From NCBI GenBank assembly GCA_009801015.1, contig VHZZ01001260.1, positions 47,694-69,011 on the forward strand: a stretch of DNA of 21,318 nt, given 5' to 3'. This DNA comes from Silene noctiflora (Eukaryota; Streptophyta; Magnoliopsida; Caryophyllales; Caryophyllaceae). The position numbers and the translations under genes were made by a program. Shown here in pieces: positions 1 through 11,800 of the stretch. The notes beneath the pieces are model-generated. The model ran no database searches and was not told the DNA's origin. It was given only the letters and a program-made list of their open reading frames with translations. How positions within the stretch are numbered: the stretch's first letter is position 1; each line of letters begins with the position of its first letter.

Positions 1-1392
1 CCCCCCCCCTTCTTCCCCTCCCACGCTCCGCGGAAATATCACTAGAGGTAGAATGGGGATACGAGAAGATGAGATTCCCTTCAGGCTTGGGTAGTACAAA
101 AACACGAGATGCAGTTATAGTGATGTGTTTTGGGTGTATCTGGTTACAGTGGTTATATTTTCAGTGACTAAACCCTGTGATTATATTTAGAAAGGATTTG
201 TTTTTCTAGCTTCTCCGAGGGCCAAAAAAAAACATTTTTTTTGGCCTTGTTTGCATAGCAAAAAAGGAGGGAAAGGGAGGGGAGGTAGAATGGAGGAGGT
301 AGTTTTCCCTCCAAATCTTTTCTTTGTTGGATGGGGAAATAATTTAGCTTGGAGGTGGGAAATGGAGGGATCCATTTTCCCTCCCCTACAAATCCCTCCA
401 CCTCCATTTTGCTAACTAAACAATGGATTTCTCATCCCTTCAAATCCCTCCCCTCCCTTTCCCTCCAAATCCCCTCATCCGAACACACCCTTAAGGGTAA
501 CCTATTTACCTTCAGACAAATAATTTGGGGACCTTTGTGATGTTTGCATACAAGGGTTCGTTGTGCTGTGTTACTCATCAACTCAAATAATTTGTTATTC
601 TATTACTGAATCTGTCTTTGAATAAGGTAAGAAAAGGAATATACACTGAGAGTTAATTTCTTTAGAATCTCTTACATAATCTCCGTACGAGTCGAAGAAA
701 AGTGAGTTGGTGAGCTTACCTCCTATATTTGATACTGTTTATACGACGGTTTAGTCTGGTGTTGCATCATGGAAGGCTGATGTTGCAAACTTTATATGAT
801 GACGCTCACTAGAACACTTCCTTTGACTATTAGCAGCCTTAGCATGAGCCTAAAAGAACTTCAAATGATACAAGGTTCACCAGATGAACAATAAGATTTT
901 TTTTTTCTATCGCTCCATACATCTTTTGTTGCCAGAGATTTTTTTTTGTAACTCAGCAAATGTTCGGTGTAAGATGAGGATGGTGCGATTCTTTGAAGTT
1001 TTAGGTGAACTTTAAGGCTTCAAGTTGAAAGAAGACGGTAGGAGCTCATCCATCCGACGATAGGAATGTGCCACATGAAACTTCTGTCATAATTCGAATA
1101 TTTATTTGGCTATAAACCTGGACAGTTTATTTTTTCCAATTAAGATGTTCCTTGAACGCTTGAGGCCTTTTGGATAATTCCTGTATAAATACCGTTTGTT
1201 CTCTACATTTAAGAAATGTTTCCGATGAAATTTGTAAGGTTTTGAAGAAATGGCTTTTTTCCCGCTCTTTTAAGTGCTCCAAAGTCTTTAATTCTGATAA
1301 TAATTTGATTGAGCAACAATGAAATATCAGAGTCTAGTCTTTGTTTACTTGCAAGCTTACTCTGACATTGCGTCATGTTTTGGCAAGTCTAG
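1..1392 (+). other. Noncoding stretch, probably an upstream TWINKLE intron
   Basis: No exon matching the expected preceding part of TWINKLE (primase and early TOPRIM, or the segment ending in VPDGAP) can be read here. The AG at 1391-1392 makes an in-frame acceptor for the first visible exon. The stretch holds a foldback MITE (about 243-493) and is otherwise AT-rich with no recognisable gene. It begins with a pyrimidine-rich run (1-22). Being an intron is inferred from the acceptor and the missing N-terminus. Confidence 0.55.
243..493. mobile_element. Purine/pyrimidine-rich foldback MITE, copy 1 (Tourist-like candidate)
   Basis: The left part is a purine-rich run and the right part its pyrimidine-rich complement. 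The 20 bases at 266-285 are a perfect inverted repeat of 447-466. The outer ends are GGCCTTGTTTG on the left and the complement of AAGGGTGTGTTCGG on the right, which resemble Tourist/PIF-Harbinger MITE ends. A TTA follows the right end, but no clear matching target duplication is seen on the left. It encodes nothing convincing; open frames across it are composition artefacts. Confidence 0.7.
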
Positions 1393-4300
1393 GACACTAA
1401 GTATGAGTATCTGTGGAATTGCAAGGAGTATTTTCGCAAGGTTGGTAAAATCATTGTGCTTTAAATGTTTCCATTGTGAAATAAATTGAATGACGAAACA
1501 CATCATTATCTTATTGTGATGTTAGGCTTCTAGAATCATTTTAGCAACTGATGCGGATCAACCTGGTCAAGCATTAGCTGAAGAGCTTGCCCGTCGCCTT
1601 GGGAGAGAGAGGTTAATTCTTGGATGTGTGTTTGATCTGTTTCAGTGTTACCACTTGACGGGATTTAAAGATTTCTGACATTCTATCTCTGATTTGCAGA
1701 TGCTGGCGTGTTAAGTGGCCAAAGAAAAATGAGCATGACTATTGGAAAGATGCTAATGAGGTCAGGACAGTTTTATGTAATTAGACTAGTTGAATTTGGA
1801 TCGATGTTGTCATTGATTGACAAGCATTTAATTTATTCCTTTATATCATATTGTTTTTTTTGTTTCTTTTACTACGACAAAGAAAGTTTGTTTACTTGTT
1901 TTCTCTTGTTGTGCACATTCAATAATTCTTGATAAAAGTTCCACAAAGTCCATTTTAAGAAACCATGTTCGCCTCCCAGGAATGGAAGTGAATAACTAAT
2001 CATTTGTTCTACTGGAGTATATTTTGGTTTTACTGATTATCCATTACATGTATTTGACAGGTACTTATGTATTTGGGGCATGAAAAACTCCAGGAGACAA
2101 TTGAGAAGGCTGAGTTGTATCCTATACAAGGGTTGTTTACTTTCAGAGATTACTTCCCTGANATTGATGCATATTATCATAGGGTCCTTGGTGATGAGCT
2201 TGGTGTCTCTACCGGTTGGAAGTGCTTGGATGCGTATTACAATGTAAGCATATCTTCATCGTTATTCAATCCGTTAGACTAATAGAAAATAACTTATGCA
2301 TCAAAACTGATATATATACATGGAATTATGGGGTTGTTTTGATACAATAATAGGAGGGAGAGAAAGGGGCATAGGGCCGGGTGGGGTGTTTTTGCAGTGT
2401 CATATTTTCCCTCAAATATTTCCAATGTTGTAAGGATTATAATTTGGGTTGTAGAAGGGCTAATGGATCCCTCAATTTCACTCTAATCCAATTTGCTAAC
2501 TAAACAAGGGAAATTGTTCTTTAACTGCTCTTTCCCTGCAACGTTGCATTGCAGCCTTTTGCAAATGTTTTTGAGGTTATCACAACCTAACTTCAAGGAT
2601 GTAATGACCACATTGATTGCGCAACAATCTATATCAGGCTGTGTCGCCTAATCGAGGATCAAACTTGAAATCAACATTTAAGACCATGTGTGGAACAGTT
2701 GACTTACTGGATAAATATACATATCATTTGGTTATGCATGACAGACTATCGCAAAAGGTAACAAAAGTATTGGGCGATGGTCCATCCATGGATAAGAATT
2801 AAGAAAATTTAAACCTTTAATGGGAAGCAATCATAGTGTTACGTTAATCTAGGATATTGAAGTGCAGCTAGCCGTGATACATTCAATGGAGTTCTTATCT
2901 CCTTGGTCTACATTGGCCAACCAGAAGCACTGGACCATTCTTGCATGGCTTAAGGATGTTGAGGGTCGAAACTCAAGACAAGAAATGAACAGTCCTCAAA
3001 ATTGTTTTATTTGGATCAGACATCACACATACATGCCAGTGGCAAAGTCCTAAGAATTAAGATATTTGATTTTAGCAAGGTAGAAATCATATATGAAGTT
3101 GCTAGTGATGCTAAACAAAATTTAGTCAATTGTTTTGAGATTTTGACAAAGGTACACTTTAGAGGGCGTCTACCAATGTCAATAATCTATGATAGGTGTT
3201 ACTGAAAAATTTAATGGATCGCTGCAGTACTATGAAATCTGATCCTCAACAAAAGGAGATTATGAATACTGGTATTTTACAAAACGATTCAGTAGTTATG
3301 TTGCAATCCAATGTCTTTGTTAATTATAAACTTCCACTCCAGTTATATTGGTGCCTATTTAAATCACGATAGTAGATAATTATATGCGGTTATTATTATT
3401 TTTTTATTTTTTTTTTCTGTATGTAAGCCTTTATCTTGTTTCCTGCTCGACTTTTTTATCAGTCACTGCTTGTATTTTGCTTCACTTTTGACAATACTGG
3501 TCCGTAGTTTATTCTGATTATACCATGTAATGTCTATATCAACTGTATGTATTTCATAAGTTTTGGACCCCCATGATGTTTCTGATGATGATTATGATAG
3601 GTTGTACCTGGGGAGTTGACCATTGTGACAGGAATTCCCAATTCTGGAAAGAGCGAGTGGATTGATTCCTTGTTGTGCAATCTAAATCAAAACCTTGGTT
3701 GGAAGTTTGCACTTTGCTCCATGGAAAATAAGGTATGCCATATGCCGGTGTGAGAATTGGTCTTGTGATATTAAGAGGGCAATAATTTCCATGAGAAAAA
3801 TAGCGCTGATGAAAAAACAAATATGCATGGTTATAAACATTTTGAGAGCACGATTCCTTACTAAGATGACAAGTTACTAGCTTCATTGAAAAGTCTAGCA
3901 TATGTCAGAAAATAAAAAAACTAAGAAAGGATGATACAGAGTAGTTTGTTACTGACCAACAATACACGAACTTGCCGTATGATGCGACGCAAAAGAATGT
4001 TGATTTTTTATTCATCTGAGCACACCGCACACCGAACTGTCTGAGAAATCAGCATATTTTGTTATCTCTAAACTTTTCTCAGCATAGTGCTTGCTTTCTT
4101 GCAAAAAATCTGATCTTTCTATAGTTAGCTAGGCAACTCGCTTCTATATTTCCTTCAACTGCATATTCTGCTGTTGTTATTAATGTCTTAAATTCTTCTA
4201 CTATTAGATACTACCGAGGCTTGTACATTGTCCTGAATATCGAATAGTTATTTAAAAACTTTGACGTTCTCCTCCTAAAAGGTGATGCAATTCCAACAGA

Positions 4301-7147
4301 AAAAAATTTAAGTAGGGAGAAACCATGCAATGAATGTCACCGTTGGTGTATATGGCTATATAAATGCAGCGTTGAAAATTTTATATTCTACACAAAAGTC
4401 TTTATCTAATCAGATGTTGGCATGTGCTAACATTTCTGCAGCATGTGTCTATCGTTGATCATAAAAGTCAACATTATGTGGTACAAGATGTTGTAGCTTT
4501 TCTTTTTTTACTAGCTTTTGTCTTGCTGAGATGAGCCTTTGGGAAACACCACTTGGTTGCTAAGACTTCATCCATCCATCAATAAACATCGCACTTTGTT
4601 TTGCATAAAAAATCAGGAATGTAATAGCATGTGCATGGATATGTAAGTTCATGAAGGATGTGGGGTTGCAAACTATAATGGCCACACAACAAAGAATCCT
4701 TGATGGCAAAGTGAACATCTTAAAAGGAGAAATTTTAGTTGGAAATCTATTCATGAACATCCTAAAAAATGACTAATGAGCTTATTCATTGACACTAAGA
4801 GTAATAAAAGTGGATAGTTTCCATTTATTTATGGTGCTCTAACTGTTTTTTTATATACTTTTATCCTTAAAGACGTTATGACACATGCCCTCTCATATTG
4901 TGGTGTTTTTGTTATAGGTTCGTGAGCATGCTAGAAAATTGTTGGAGAAGCAAATAAAGAAACCTTTTTTTAATGTGCGGTATGATTCTGCTAGTATTTA
5001 TTATTTTTATGCTTTATTCTATTTTCAGTATGAATTCTAATTCTTACTAGAGAGGGACGGGCCACAATTTTTTTTTTATCATGGGATGTTTTTTTGGCAC
5101 CACAAATATTCTACTTTTCTGGCATCACTATGAAAATGTTCTTTGGTTGCTAACTTGGGGAGGTGGCATCACATGAATTGTTAGTTACCAAGGGAGGAAT
5201 AGGCAAGTTTAAGTCATTTTTTCAATTTTTTGGCAACCAAATACAACTCTCCTTTGTATTTCGTGTCGTATCATATGGCAACCAAAATACCACTACGTAT
5301 GAAGCATTGCCTGAGTGTGTGTACTTGTGACTGTCACCAAGGCGCATTATGAATACAACAATACCCAGTGTCTCCTTGGCTCCCACTTGTAGCTGCGTGA
5401 GGAGGTTGTATGTATGCAACCTTTCTCCTATGTTAAAAACCCAAAGACGTTTCCATATGCTGGCAATGTGGCCTTACCCTTATATATTCCCAAAGCTGGA
5501 GTCTTCCAAGTTTTGCTTCATTATCTGTGGCATTGCTTTGAGTTCATTCCCTTTTCAATGTCTGTATTTTATTTTTTCTGAGTGCAGCTATGGCCAAACT
5601 GTTGAACGAATGACTGTAGCACAGTTAGAGGAGGGAAAGCAATGGTTGGACAATACTTTTTATCTCATACGGTATGCTGAATATTATCTGCCATCTGATT
5701 CTACTGGTCTTTCTTTGTATTGTGCTAACTGGCTGTGCTCTCTAACCAAAATGATTATTAGTAAGCATACACATGCACCAATGGCAGCTAAATTTTATGT
5801 CGTGTCATATACAGTCTTTGTGTGATGTTATTTCTTGTGTTTTTATTTCTCTTGAATTACTCCCACATTGTTTAAAAAAAAATCCCGTGTCAAAAAAATG
5901 CACATTTGGAACAATTGATCTTCTCTAAATAGTCTAATAACAAACCATCTAAATTTTGCTATAAATTGAAGTTAGTTTCCCCTGATTATAGAATGATCTT
6001 AAAGACTTCAACACTAATCCTTTAGCACTACGATAATCGTTGATCTGAGCTCATCATCTACATGCTTGGTCACATGGCCACATTTGCAAAAAAGCCGCAA
6101 CACTACCAACCATTTTCTTATCTGGTTCTTCAATGATTTACAATTTTATTTGTGTTCCAACTTCTAAGTTGATTCGAACTATTTGGCAGAGTTGCATCTG
6201 CCTGCTTGTAATCTGCTCATCACTTTTCAGGAGTGAGAATGATAGCCTTCCTAACATCAAATGGGTTATTGACCTTGCAAAAGCTGCGGTTTTGAGACAT
6301 GGAATCCGTGGCCTTGTGATTGATCCATACAATGAGCTTGACCATCAACGTCATTTCAGCGTGTGAGGATCCTAACTGTATAATTTTGATCTTTTACTGA
6401 TGAGGAACTGATATGAATTACTCATCAATATTAACGTGCATTCGTGCGAGGATTTGAAGTGCACTTTTCTAGATTTCTATATTGTTTACTCTTTTGAGTT
6501 TACCTGATTATTACTCCGTATTATTTATATAATTGAGTGCTTGATGGTTAACGTGTTTAACAGGACCGAGACCGAATACGTGAGTCAAATGCTCACAATG
6601 GTCAAACGATTCGCTCAACATCACGCGTGCCATGTTTGGTTTGTTGCTCACCCGAAACAGGTGAGTGTAGTGAAGAGAACTTCCCTCTTGATTATTCCAT
6701 ACTTTTTTTTTTTTTTTCTTACGGCCATCTGGTTTCACAGCTTCAAAGTTGGAGTGGAAATGCTCCTAATCTGTACGACATCAGTGGTAGTGCCCATTTC
6801 ATTAACAAATGTGACAATGGCATTGTCGTTCACCGTAACAGGGATCCCGCGGCTGGTCCAATCGATAGAGTGCAGGTAAAAATTCTTGCCAATTTACCCT
6901 CTCCGTTTTCTTTCATTCTCTATCTACCAGAAGCTTTGATCACTGTCCTATAACTTCCTGCAGATATGTGTAAGGAAGGTTCGAAATAAAGTTGCCGGAA
7001 CTATTGGTGAAGCTTTCTTGACATATAACAGGTATGACAACTAATGTCTCTGTTTAATCCCATTTGTGCCTGGTATGTCTTGACTGATTTATATACCTTA
7101 ATTCAATATGCAGGATAACTGGCGAATATGTGGACCTGGGAAACTAA
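1393..7147 (+). CDS. TWINKLE: TWINKLE-type organellar DNA primase-helicase, 5'-partial (12 C-terminal exons)
   Basis: Twelve exons join in frame with GT-AG introns: 1393-1440, 1526-1611, 1700-1760, 2061-2243, 3601-3732, 4918-4979, 5588-5671, 6231-6362, 6564-6660, 6741-6875, 6964-7031, 7114-7147 (TAA). They give 373 codons. Visible in order: the end of the TOPRIM domain (ATDADQPGQ, the DxD metal motif), a linker, Walker A (GIPNSGKSEW, exon 3601-3732), Walker B-like GLVIDPYNEL, the HVWFVAHPKQ motif, then NLYDISGSAHFINKCDNG and HRNRD. This is the DnaB/T7 gp4-like 5'-3' helicase core. Plant relatives act in mitochondria and chloroplasts, unwinding DNA and priming its replication; that role is family knowledge. 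Plant TWINKLE proteins are about 700 aa, so the transit peptide, zinc/primase region and the start of TOPRIM should lie upstream, but no matching exon is seen in 1-1392. The N at 2162 leaves one codon as Glu or Asp; relatives have Glu. No frameshift or stop is seen in the exons. Confidence 0.93.
2330..2537. mobile_element. Decayed foldback MITE, copy 2 of the 243-493 family
   Basis: The left end (ttgttttgatacaataatag, then gagggagag) lines up with the left end of the 243-493 element. The internal string TTTGCTAACTAAACAA is shared exactly by both copies, at about 2492-2507 here and 409-424 there. The right end is eroded. The copy lies inside a TWINKLE intron. Confidence 0.6.
2617..3290 (+). 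pseudogene. Unidentified coding-like fragment inside a TWINKLE intron
   Basis: Two adjacent open stretches on the gene's own strand (2617-2802 and 2862-3053) read like real protein, with strings such as STFKTMCGTVDLLDKYTYH and AVIHSMEFLSPWSTLANQ. A GT at 2758 after LSQK and an AG at 2852-2853 would join them in frame as an exon pair. A further frame (3002-3205) continues with FDFSKVEIIYEVASDAKQN, and 3205-3290 has another short coding-like piece; reading through needs frame changes. None of this belongs to TWINKLE, whose flanking exons join perfectly without it. I do not recognise the parent gene. It may be a gene fragment captured by a transposon, or chance; mobile-element ends are not visible. 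Confidence 0.35.
3733..4917 (+). other. TWINKLE intron with no recognised content
   Basis: An 1185-base intron with donor GTATGC and acceptor AG at 4916-4917, between the Walker A exon and the exon beginning VREHARKLLEK. It is AT-rich. I see no repeat with clear ends and no coding patch. Confidence 0.75.
4980..5587 (+). other. TWINKLE intron with no recognised gene
   Basis: A 608-base intron (GTATGA...GCAG). A long open frame crosses its 3' part and runs through exon 5588-5671, but the protein homology stops exactly at the splice sites. Short repeated phrases occur (ttggttgctaact, ggcaaccaaa twice, gttaccaaggg), perhaps remnants of an old insertion. Confidence 0.7.
5672..6230 (+). other. TWINKLE intron with no recognised content
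   Basis: A 559-base intron (GTATGC...TTTCAG) between the exon ending with the split Arg codon and the exon starting SENDSLPN. It is AT-rich; I see nothing else in it. Confidence 0.75.
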
Positions 7148-7500
7148 TTTCACGATGCAAGTATGTCTAAATCAGTTGTCTCGACGAAGGACAACAAATT
7201 TTGTTGATATAAATCAAGATTTTATCAGGTATATTTGTTTATAGTGACAATGTACTCGTGTTGACATAGCGAACTAATCATACTTTTTTTGGATCGCTGA
7301 AAGAAAAGAGGGGCGGAATTTTAAGACTAACTCGTGTTGACATAGCTTGATCGGATTTTTTTTTTTTTGTCAACGGGGCTTAATTGTTGATGATTATTTT
7401 GGTACTAGTTACTCCGTATATGATACAGACTTAAAGAGTACATGGTATTCACTCATTCCGATCCTTGATGTGCATTCTACTCCGTAGCATTTGAGGCTCA

Positions 7501-7680
7501 ATCTTGTCTAAGATGATATCCGTCTTAATAATAAAACGGGTCAAATATCATCTCATATAGACATAAAGGATCAAACTATTGATTTTCCCAATGTATTCTG
7601 CTTTTGTCTGATTCCTCCCACATGGACATATTTGACCCGTCTTAAGCGTAAGACGGATATACCTGTCGTAAATGAGAATT
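7501..7680. mobile_element. Foldback element with long inverted repeats (ACGGGTCAAAT / ATCCGTCTTA ends)
   Basis: The left arm (about 7501-7553) reads AAGATGATATCCGTCTTA then AAACGGGTCAAATAT. The right arm (about 7623-7680) is its inverted copy, with ATATTTGACCCGTCTTA then TAAGACGGATATACC. The arms match over about 50 bases with some divergence, around a spacer of about 70 bases. This is the layout of a MITE or other foldback transposon. No coding content, and no clear target duplication was found. Confidence 0.6.
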
Positions 7681-7889
7681 TGACCCGTCTTTTTTTTCTT
7701 TTCTTTTTTGTAGATGAGCCACAAAAGTAAATATGTTATTGATGATATTTGAACAAGACACAGGAGTACCTCTCTTTATGACGTTACTGGCTATTTTAGT
7801 CGACTTGTGCAGATTATGGTCGTTTTTTAAGTGAGCATTCAAATTGAAATAATTGGGCATAGATTATTATACGAGTCACTTTTATCATA

Positions 7890-7975
7890 CTCCCTTTTAT
7901 TCATTTGTTTACCTTTTTAAATTTTTGTAAGCGATATTTTAATTAAAGATAAACAAATAATTACGATGAGGGGAG
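7890..7975. mobile_element. Short Stowaway-like MITE
   Basis: The left end CTCCCTTTTATTCATTTGTT and the right end, the complement of CTCCCCTCATCGTAATTATT, form degenerate terminal inverted repeats continuing into GTTTACC / GTTTATC. TA dinucleotides flank both sides (7888-7889 and 7976-7977), as expected for a Tc1/mariner-type target duplication. Length is 86 bases; it encodes nothing. Confidence 0.7.
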
Positions 7976-8869
7976 TAATTTTCATAAGAAAAAGACCACC
8001 TTAATCTGTAATAGTTTTAATATGTTGCCCCAAGCTGCCAACGCGTAGTTCAACTTTGGGAAAGGTACATGCCCGCCCGTTCACAGGCAAATGCATTTGA
8101 AAACTGGTAATTGCATTTCGTGATTTATGATTTCGACATCGTATCCATGTATTCAGGTTCAAGTTCATGATAATTGATACCCTCAATAGTTACAATTTTG
8201 CACGAGTTGTCCCATTTTCAATGTCCGTCAATTCTTGACACTAGCACAAAATCGTGTTTAAGATCGACATATTTGTTTTAAACTTAAATATGATAGGTGA
8301 GACAAACACAAAATGTCTAGAGAGTAGGAACTAGCAAAAAGTTTCTTCCATCTACGTGTTTGTTTCACTGAAGAATAAATACTCACCCGGTAATGAGATC
8401 CCGTCTAAAAGAACACACAATTATCATGTAGAATATCCCGAAGATAAATAAAGAACTAAATTAAGATTCTCATGTACTGCAACTATAGGCCGATTGCATA
8501 CAAAAAATTACGAAAAATAATCATGAAAATAAGGGATAATCAAAGGGATTTTGTGCTTCCGTGTCGTATTTGCCATTTACAAGTAGAATGAATAATTGTG
8601 AAAATACCGGGAACCCAAATAAGGGTAAAAAAGGAAACGTCAAAACAAAATTATGTTCACTTCTACCTATAACTTTCTCCTTGGTTCAACCAAGTAACAA
8701 CCAAAAGAGCGTAATCATACATGCATAACTAGATCGACTTGGTTGGATGATTAAGGAGCTCTTTCTTTCAATCCTCCGGTCTCACTGCTTCAGTGTGAAA
8801 GTCGAGTTTGGTGAGCTCTCGATTTACTATAGGGAATAAATGTAAAGTGTGTTGTCCTAGAGAAGGAGA

Positions 8870-11800
8870 CTAGAGTGTGGTGACAGGACCAGTCCGGTTA
8901 GAACAAAGACAAGAGCAATCAGGTTGAGATAATTCGCTTCTGACAAGTCGTTTGTCACGGTTGATCATTAGCTTTACATGGGGAAGTTTCATACTTACTT
9001 GACGCCAGATCTCATTTACTGTTCCATTTGGATCTTCGTATTCAAAGTAATGCTTCACCTGAACCACAAAACAAAACCATCACCATTCATGCAATCATCA
9101 AGTTGACAAAAGGCTTGCATGAGATAAGACGGTATTACTTGTGAGACCGGCCATATTAACCGTTTTCCCTATGTTCAGGGCTGTTTCTGAATTGTCAGGA
9201 AAATTGTATGGAGAATTGCATCAAGTCCGTCAACTATATATTACTTCACAATTTCGAAATGTACCGTCTTTTGTGAAACATTTTGCAGTGTCCAAATAAA
9301 TACCTTTCTTCACAAATCAATTGTCCTTTTTCACATTCATACATCTCAAAAATATCTCCTGGCCATTTTGTGCTATTAGGCGGTCAACAAAAGATAACAA
9401 AGCCTTGATCTCAAAAGTTGGGGTTGTCTATCATAATCCTCTTTGACAATCTTAGTCTTTACTATGACACGTAATGAAGGAAAGGGAGGGAGAGCGATGG
9501 GAAGAAAAACATATCTCCCTTACATCTCTCTCCATCCCAACTTGATAACCAAACAAGGGAATTGTCTCCCTCCTTTTCCTTCCCTTCATCCAAACAAGGG
9601 GAAGGCAGAGGGAAATAAAGAAAGAGAAAACAGGGGAAAAGAAAGTACGTGAATTATAAAAGCAAGGAGGGAGAGAACGAAGGGGAAAGGGAAAGTGAAA
9701 AACGAGAAATAAATCAAGTGAGACAAAGACAAACTCGTACAAAAAAAAAAATCACGCAAATACCAATCTACTTCTCAAAACTTAATTATTGCAACTTTGT
9801 AAGTAGAACAGCGAAATGAATACTGATTTGCAGAGGATTAATACCTTCTTCAACTCCTGCTGGAATTCCAGAAGTTTTGATTCGCTCACAGTTCTAAGTA
9901 GGTTGACTAGAAAGCCAGGCTTCACGGCCGAGGTGGTCTCTACAAATACTGCAATTTTCTTGTAATCTATGATATCTTCAAATGGCAGTTCAATCTGGTC
10001 ACTGATTATTACAGGTATACACAAGCTTACAATTGCATCAAACAGTCGACATGCAGAGGGAGTATCGCCTGCAGGATGCAAACAAAATTTTGATGTGTGC
10101 ATCCCCTGTGTGGCTGCACGGCGACTCTCCCTCGATTGTGCACCATGTTTCATGACAACATCATCTTCTTTCTCAAGAATTTGAAAGAGTATGTCACGAA
10201 TCTTTCCACCCTGAAATAGAAATACGTGAAATGTGTTAAATCCACATTCCAGACAAAAGGATGAATGAGAAGGATGTGATGTTAAGCATTGATATGAAAC
10301 AAGGATTGAGTAACCTAAAGGCTACAAAATGCTTCAAACCAAGAAAAAGGTGCAACAATTTTACACCAGGGGTTCTGCAACAACGTTAGAGTGCATCAAG
10401 GGTTCCTACAAATGGTGGGACAATAGGGGTTGATGGGCTGTAAATTGCAATGAATGACCGCTACTTTGGTATACAAAGAAGCGCAACCAAACAGTGAGTC
10501 ATTTTGCGAAACCAAAGAGTAGTGAACGGAATCAAAACAAGAGCAAAATATAAGAACAAAATTTTGAGATTTCTTGGAAGTTGGAATCCAAACGATTGCC
10601 AGTTGTTAACGGCAAATTCCAGGATGCAGTCTTTAGTTGTATCTTCACACCAATATAAACAATAGTAACACGTAAATTTTATCTATATGATACTTATCTT
10701 ATTTGGACACAGTATATACAGCACACACTTCACCCTGAGAAAGATTCACAAGCTGTTTTATCACCTAAATCTACCGCTGCAGAACAGGTCCCTCAGAGCA
10801 CCAATGAAGAGATTGGCAAAAGGCTCGTAAAAATGGCAAGGAAACGTTAACATCCTCGGCTAAGGTCATAAACATGTAAAATACACAACTTACAAACAGT
10901 AGTACACAGGGAAACTAGTTCACCAATTAATTTCATCAAAGTCCCACCTGAAAAGATGATAATCTTAAAAAACTACAGCTCACTAGCAATCTAAGCAAAA
11001 ATTTCTTGATTCTTCTAAGAAAGTTGACAAATTTAAACCCTAAATCCAGGGGATAAGGAGATTTCAGAAATATTGCAATGCCTTCTAGCAATACCGATTC
11101 TGACAGCTTATTTTTCCGGCATTTTCAGCATCAACGATATATACAATAAGGCTTCAACAATATCTACCCTATAAAATGATCAAGATCCCTAATTTAAGAT
11201 TTTACACATCCAGACAAAAGACATCTAATTCTATCGGCTCTAGAAGATCATCCTATAAACCAGACGAAACCAAAGTCTATATCAAAGGAGCAACATTTTT
11301 AAGCAAAACAAAGAACCTCAAAAGCAACATGATCAAACCAAAACCAATTCACAATTTTCAGAAACAGACAAAGCATAAGATCATCATATATTATACCTCT
11401 TTCCTATATCGATTACCCATGAAAAACAACAACGAATTACGATTCTCAACACCAACATCCCCTTTAAACGTATTAATCCGATGCGAATAAGGCAAAATAA
11501 TATCCTTAACAAGAGAAGCTTGATCACTTCTCAACCTCCCAAAATCCGAAACCAACAAAACACCATTCTTAATCCTATCAATAACCTTATACAAAGCATT
11601 AGGATCTTGACAAATAAACACATGATCCCAACCATTATTCCTCTTCCAGTACTCTTGTTCTTCCAACCATTCCACCAACTCCTCTTGCATCCTCTCATCA
11701 CTATACAACGCAACTCCGCTTTCGCCTCCACCACCACCGCCACCATTATTATTATTATTACTATTACTCGGTCGAATCGGATTCGCAACAAGACTCAACG

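Larger units (their letters stand above)
2244..3600 (+). other. Long TWINKLE intron with a decayed MITE and a coding-like patch
   Basis: This 1357-base intron separates the exon ending DAYYN from the exon starting VVPGEL. It starts GTAAGC and ends AG at 3599-3600. It carries a decayed copy of the purine/pyrimidine MITE family (about 2330-2537) and then a stretch (about 2617-3290) with coding-like composition in broken frames. Bases 3300-3600 are T-rich with nothing recognisable. Confidence 0.8.
7148..8869. other. Intergenic region between convergent TWINKLE and ARAD1-like genes
   Basis: Holds both 3' UTRs with no defined boundary. Between them lie a foldback element (7501-7680) and a short Stowaway-like MITE (7890-7975). 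Bases 8000-8700 are AT-rich with no gene I can support. Confidence 0.75.

Noticed and set aside
3554..3901. 115-codon minus-strand open frame
   Set aside because: It is antisense to the TWINKLE Walker A exon and adjoining introns, with no protein-like features.
5349..5825. 158-codon plus-strand open frame
   Set aside because: It merges intron sequence with TWINKLE exon 5588-5671 and the following intron. Family similarity begins and ends exactly at the splice sites.
9443..9742. Open frames on both strands in ARAD1-like intron 2
   Set aside because: Low-complexity frames created by the purine/pyrimidine MITE.
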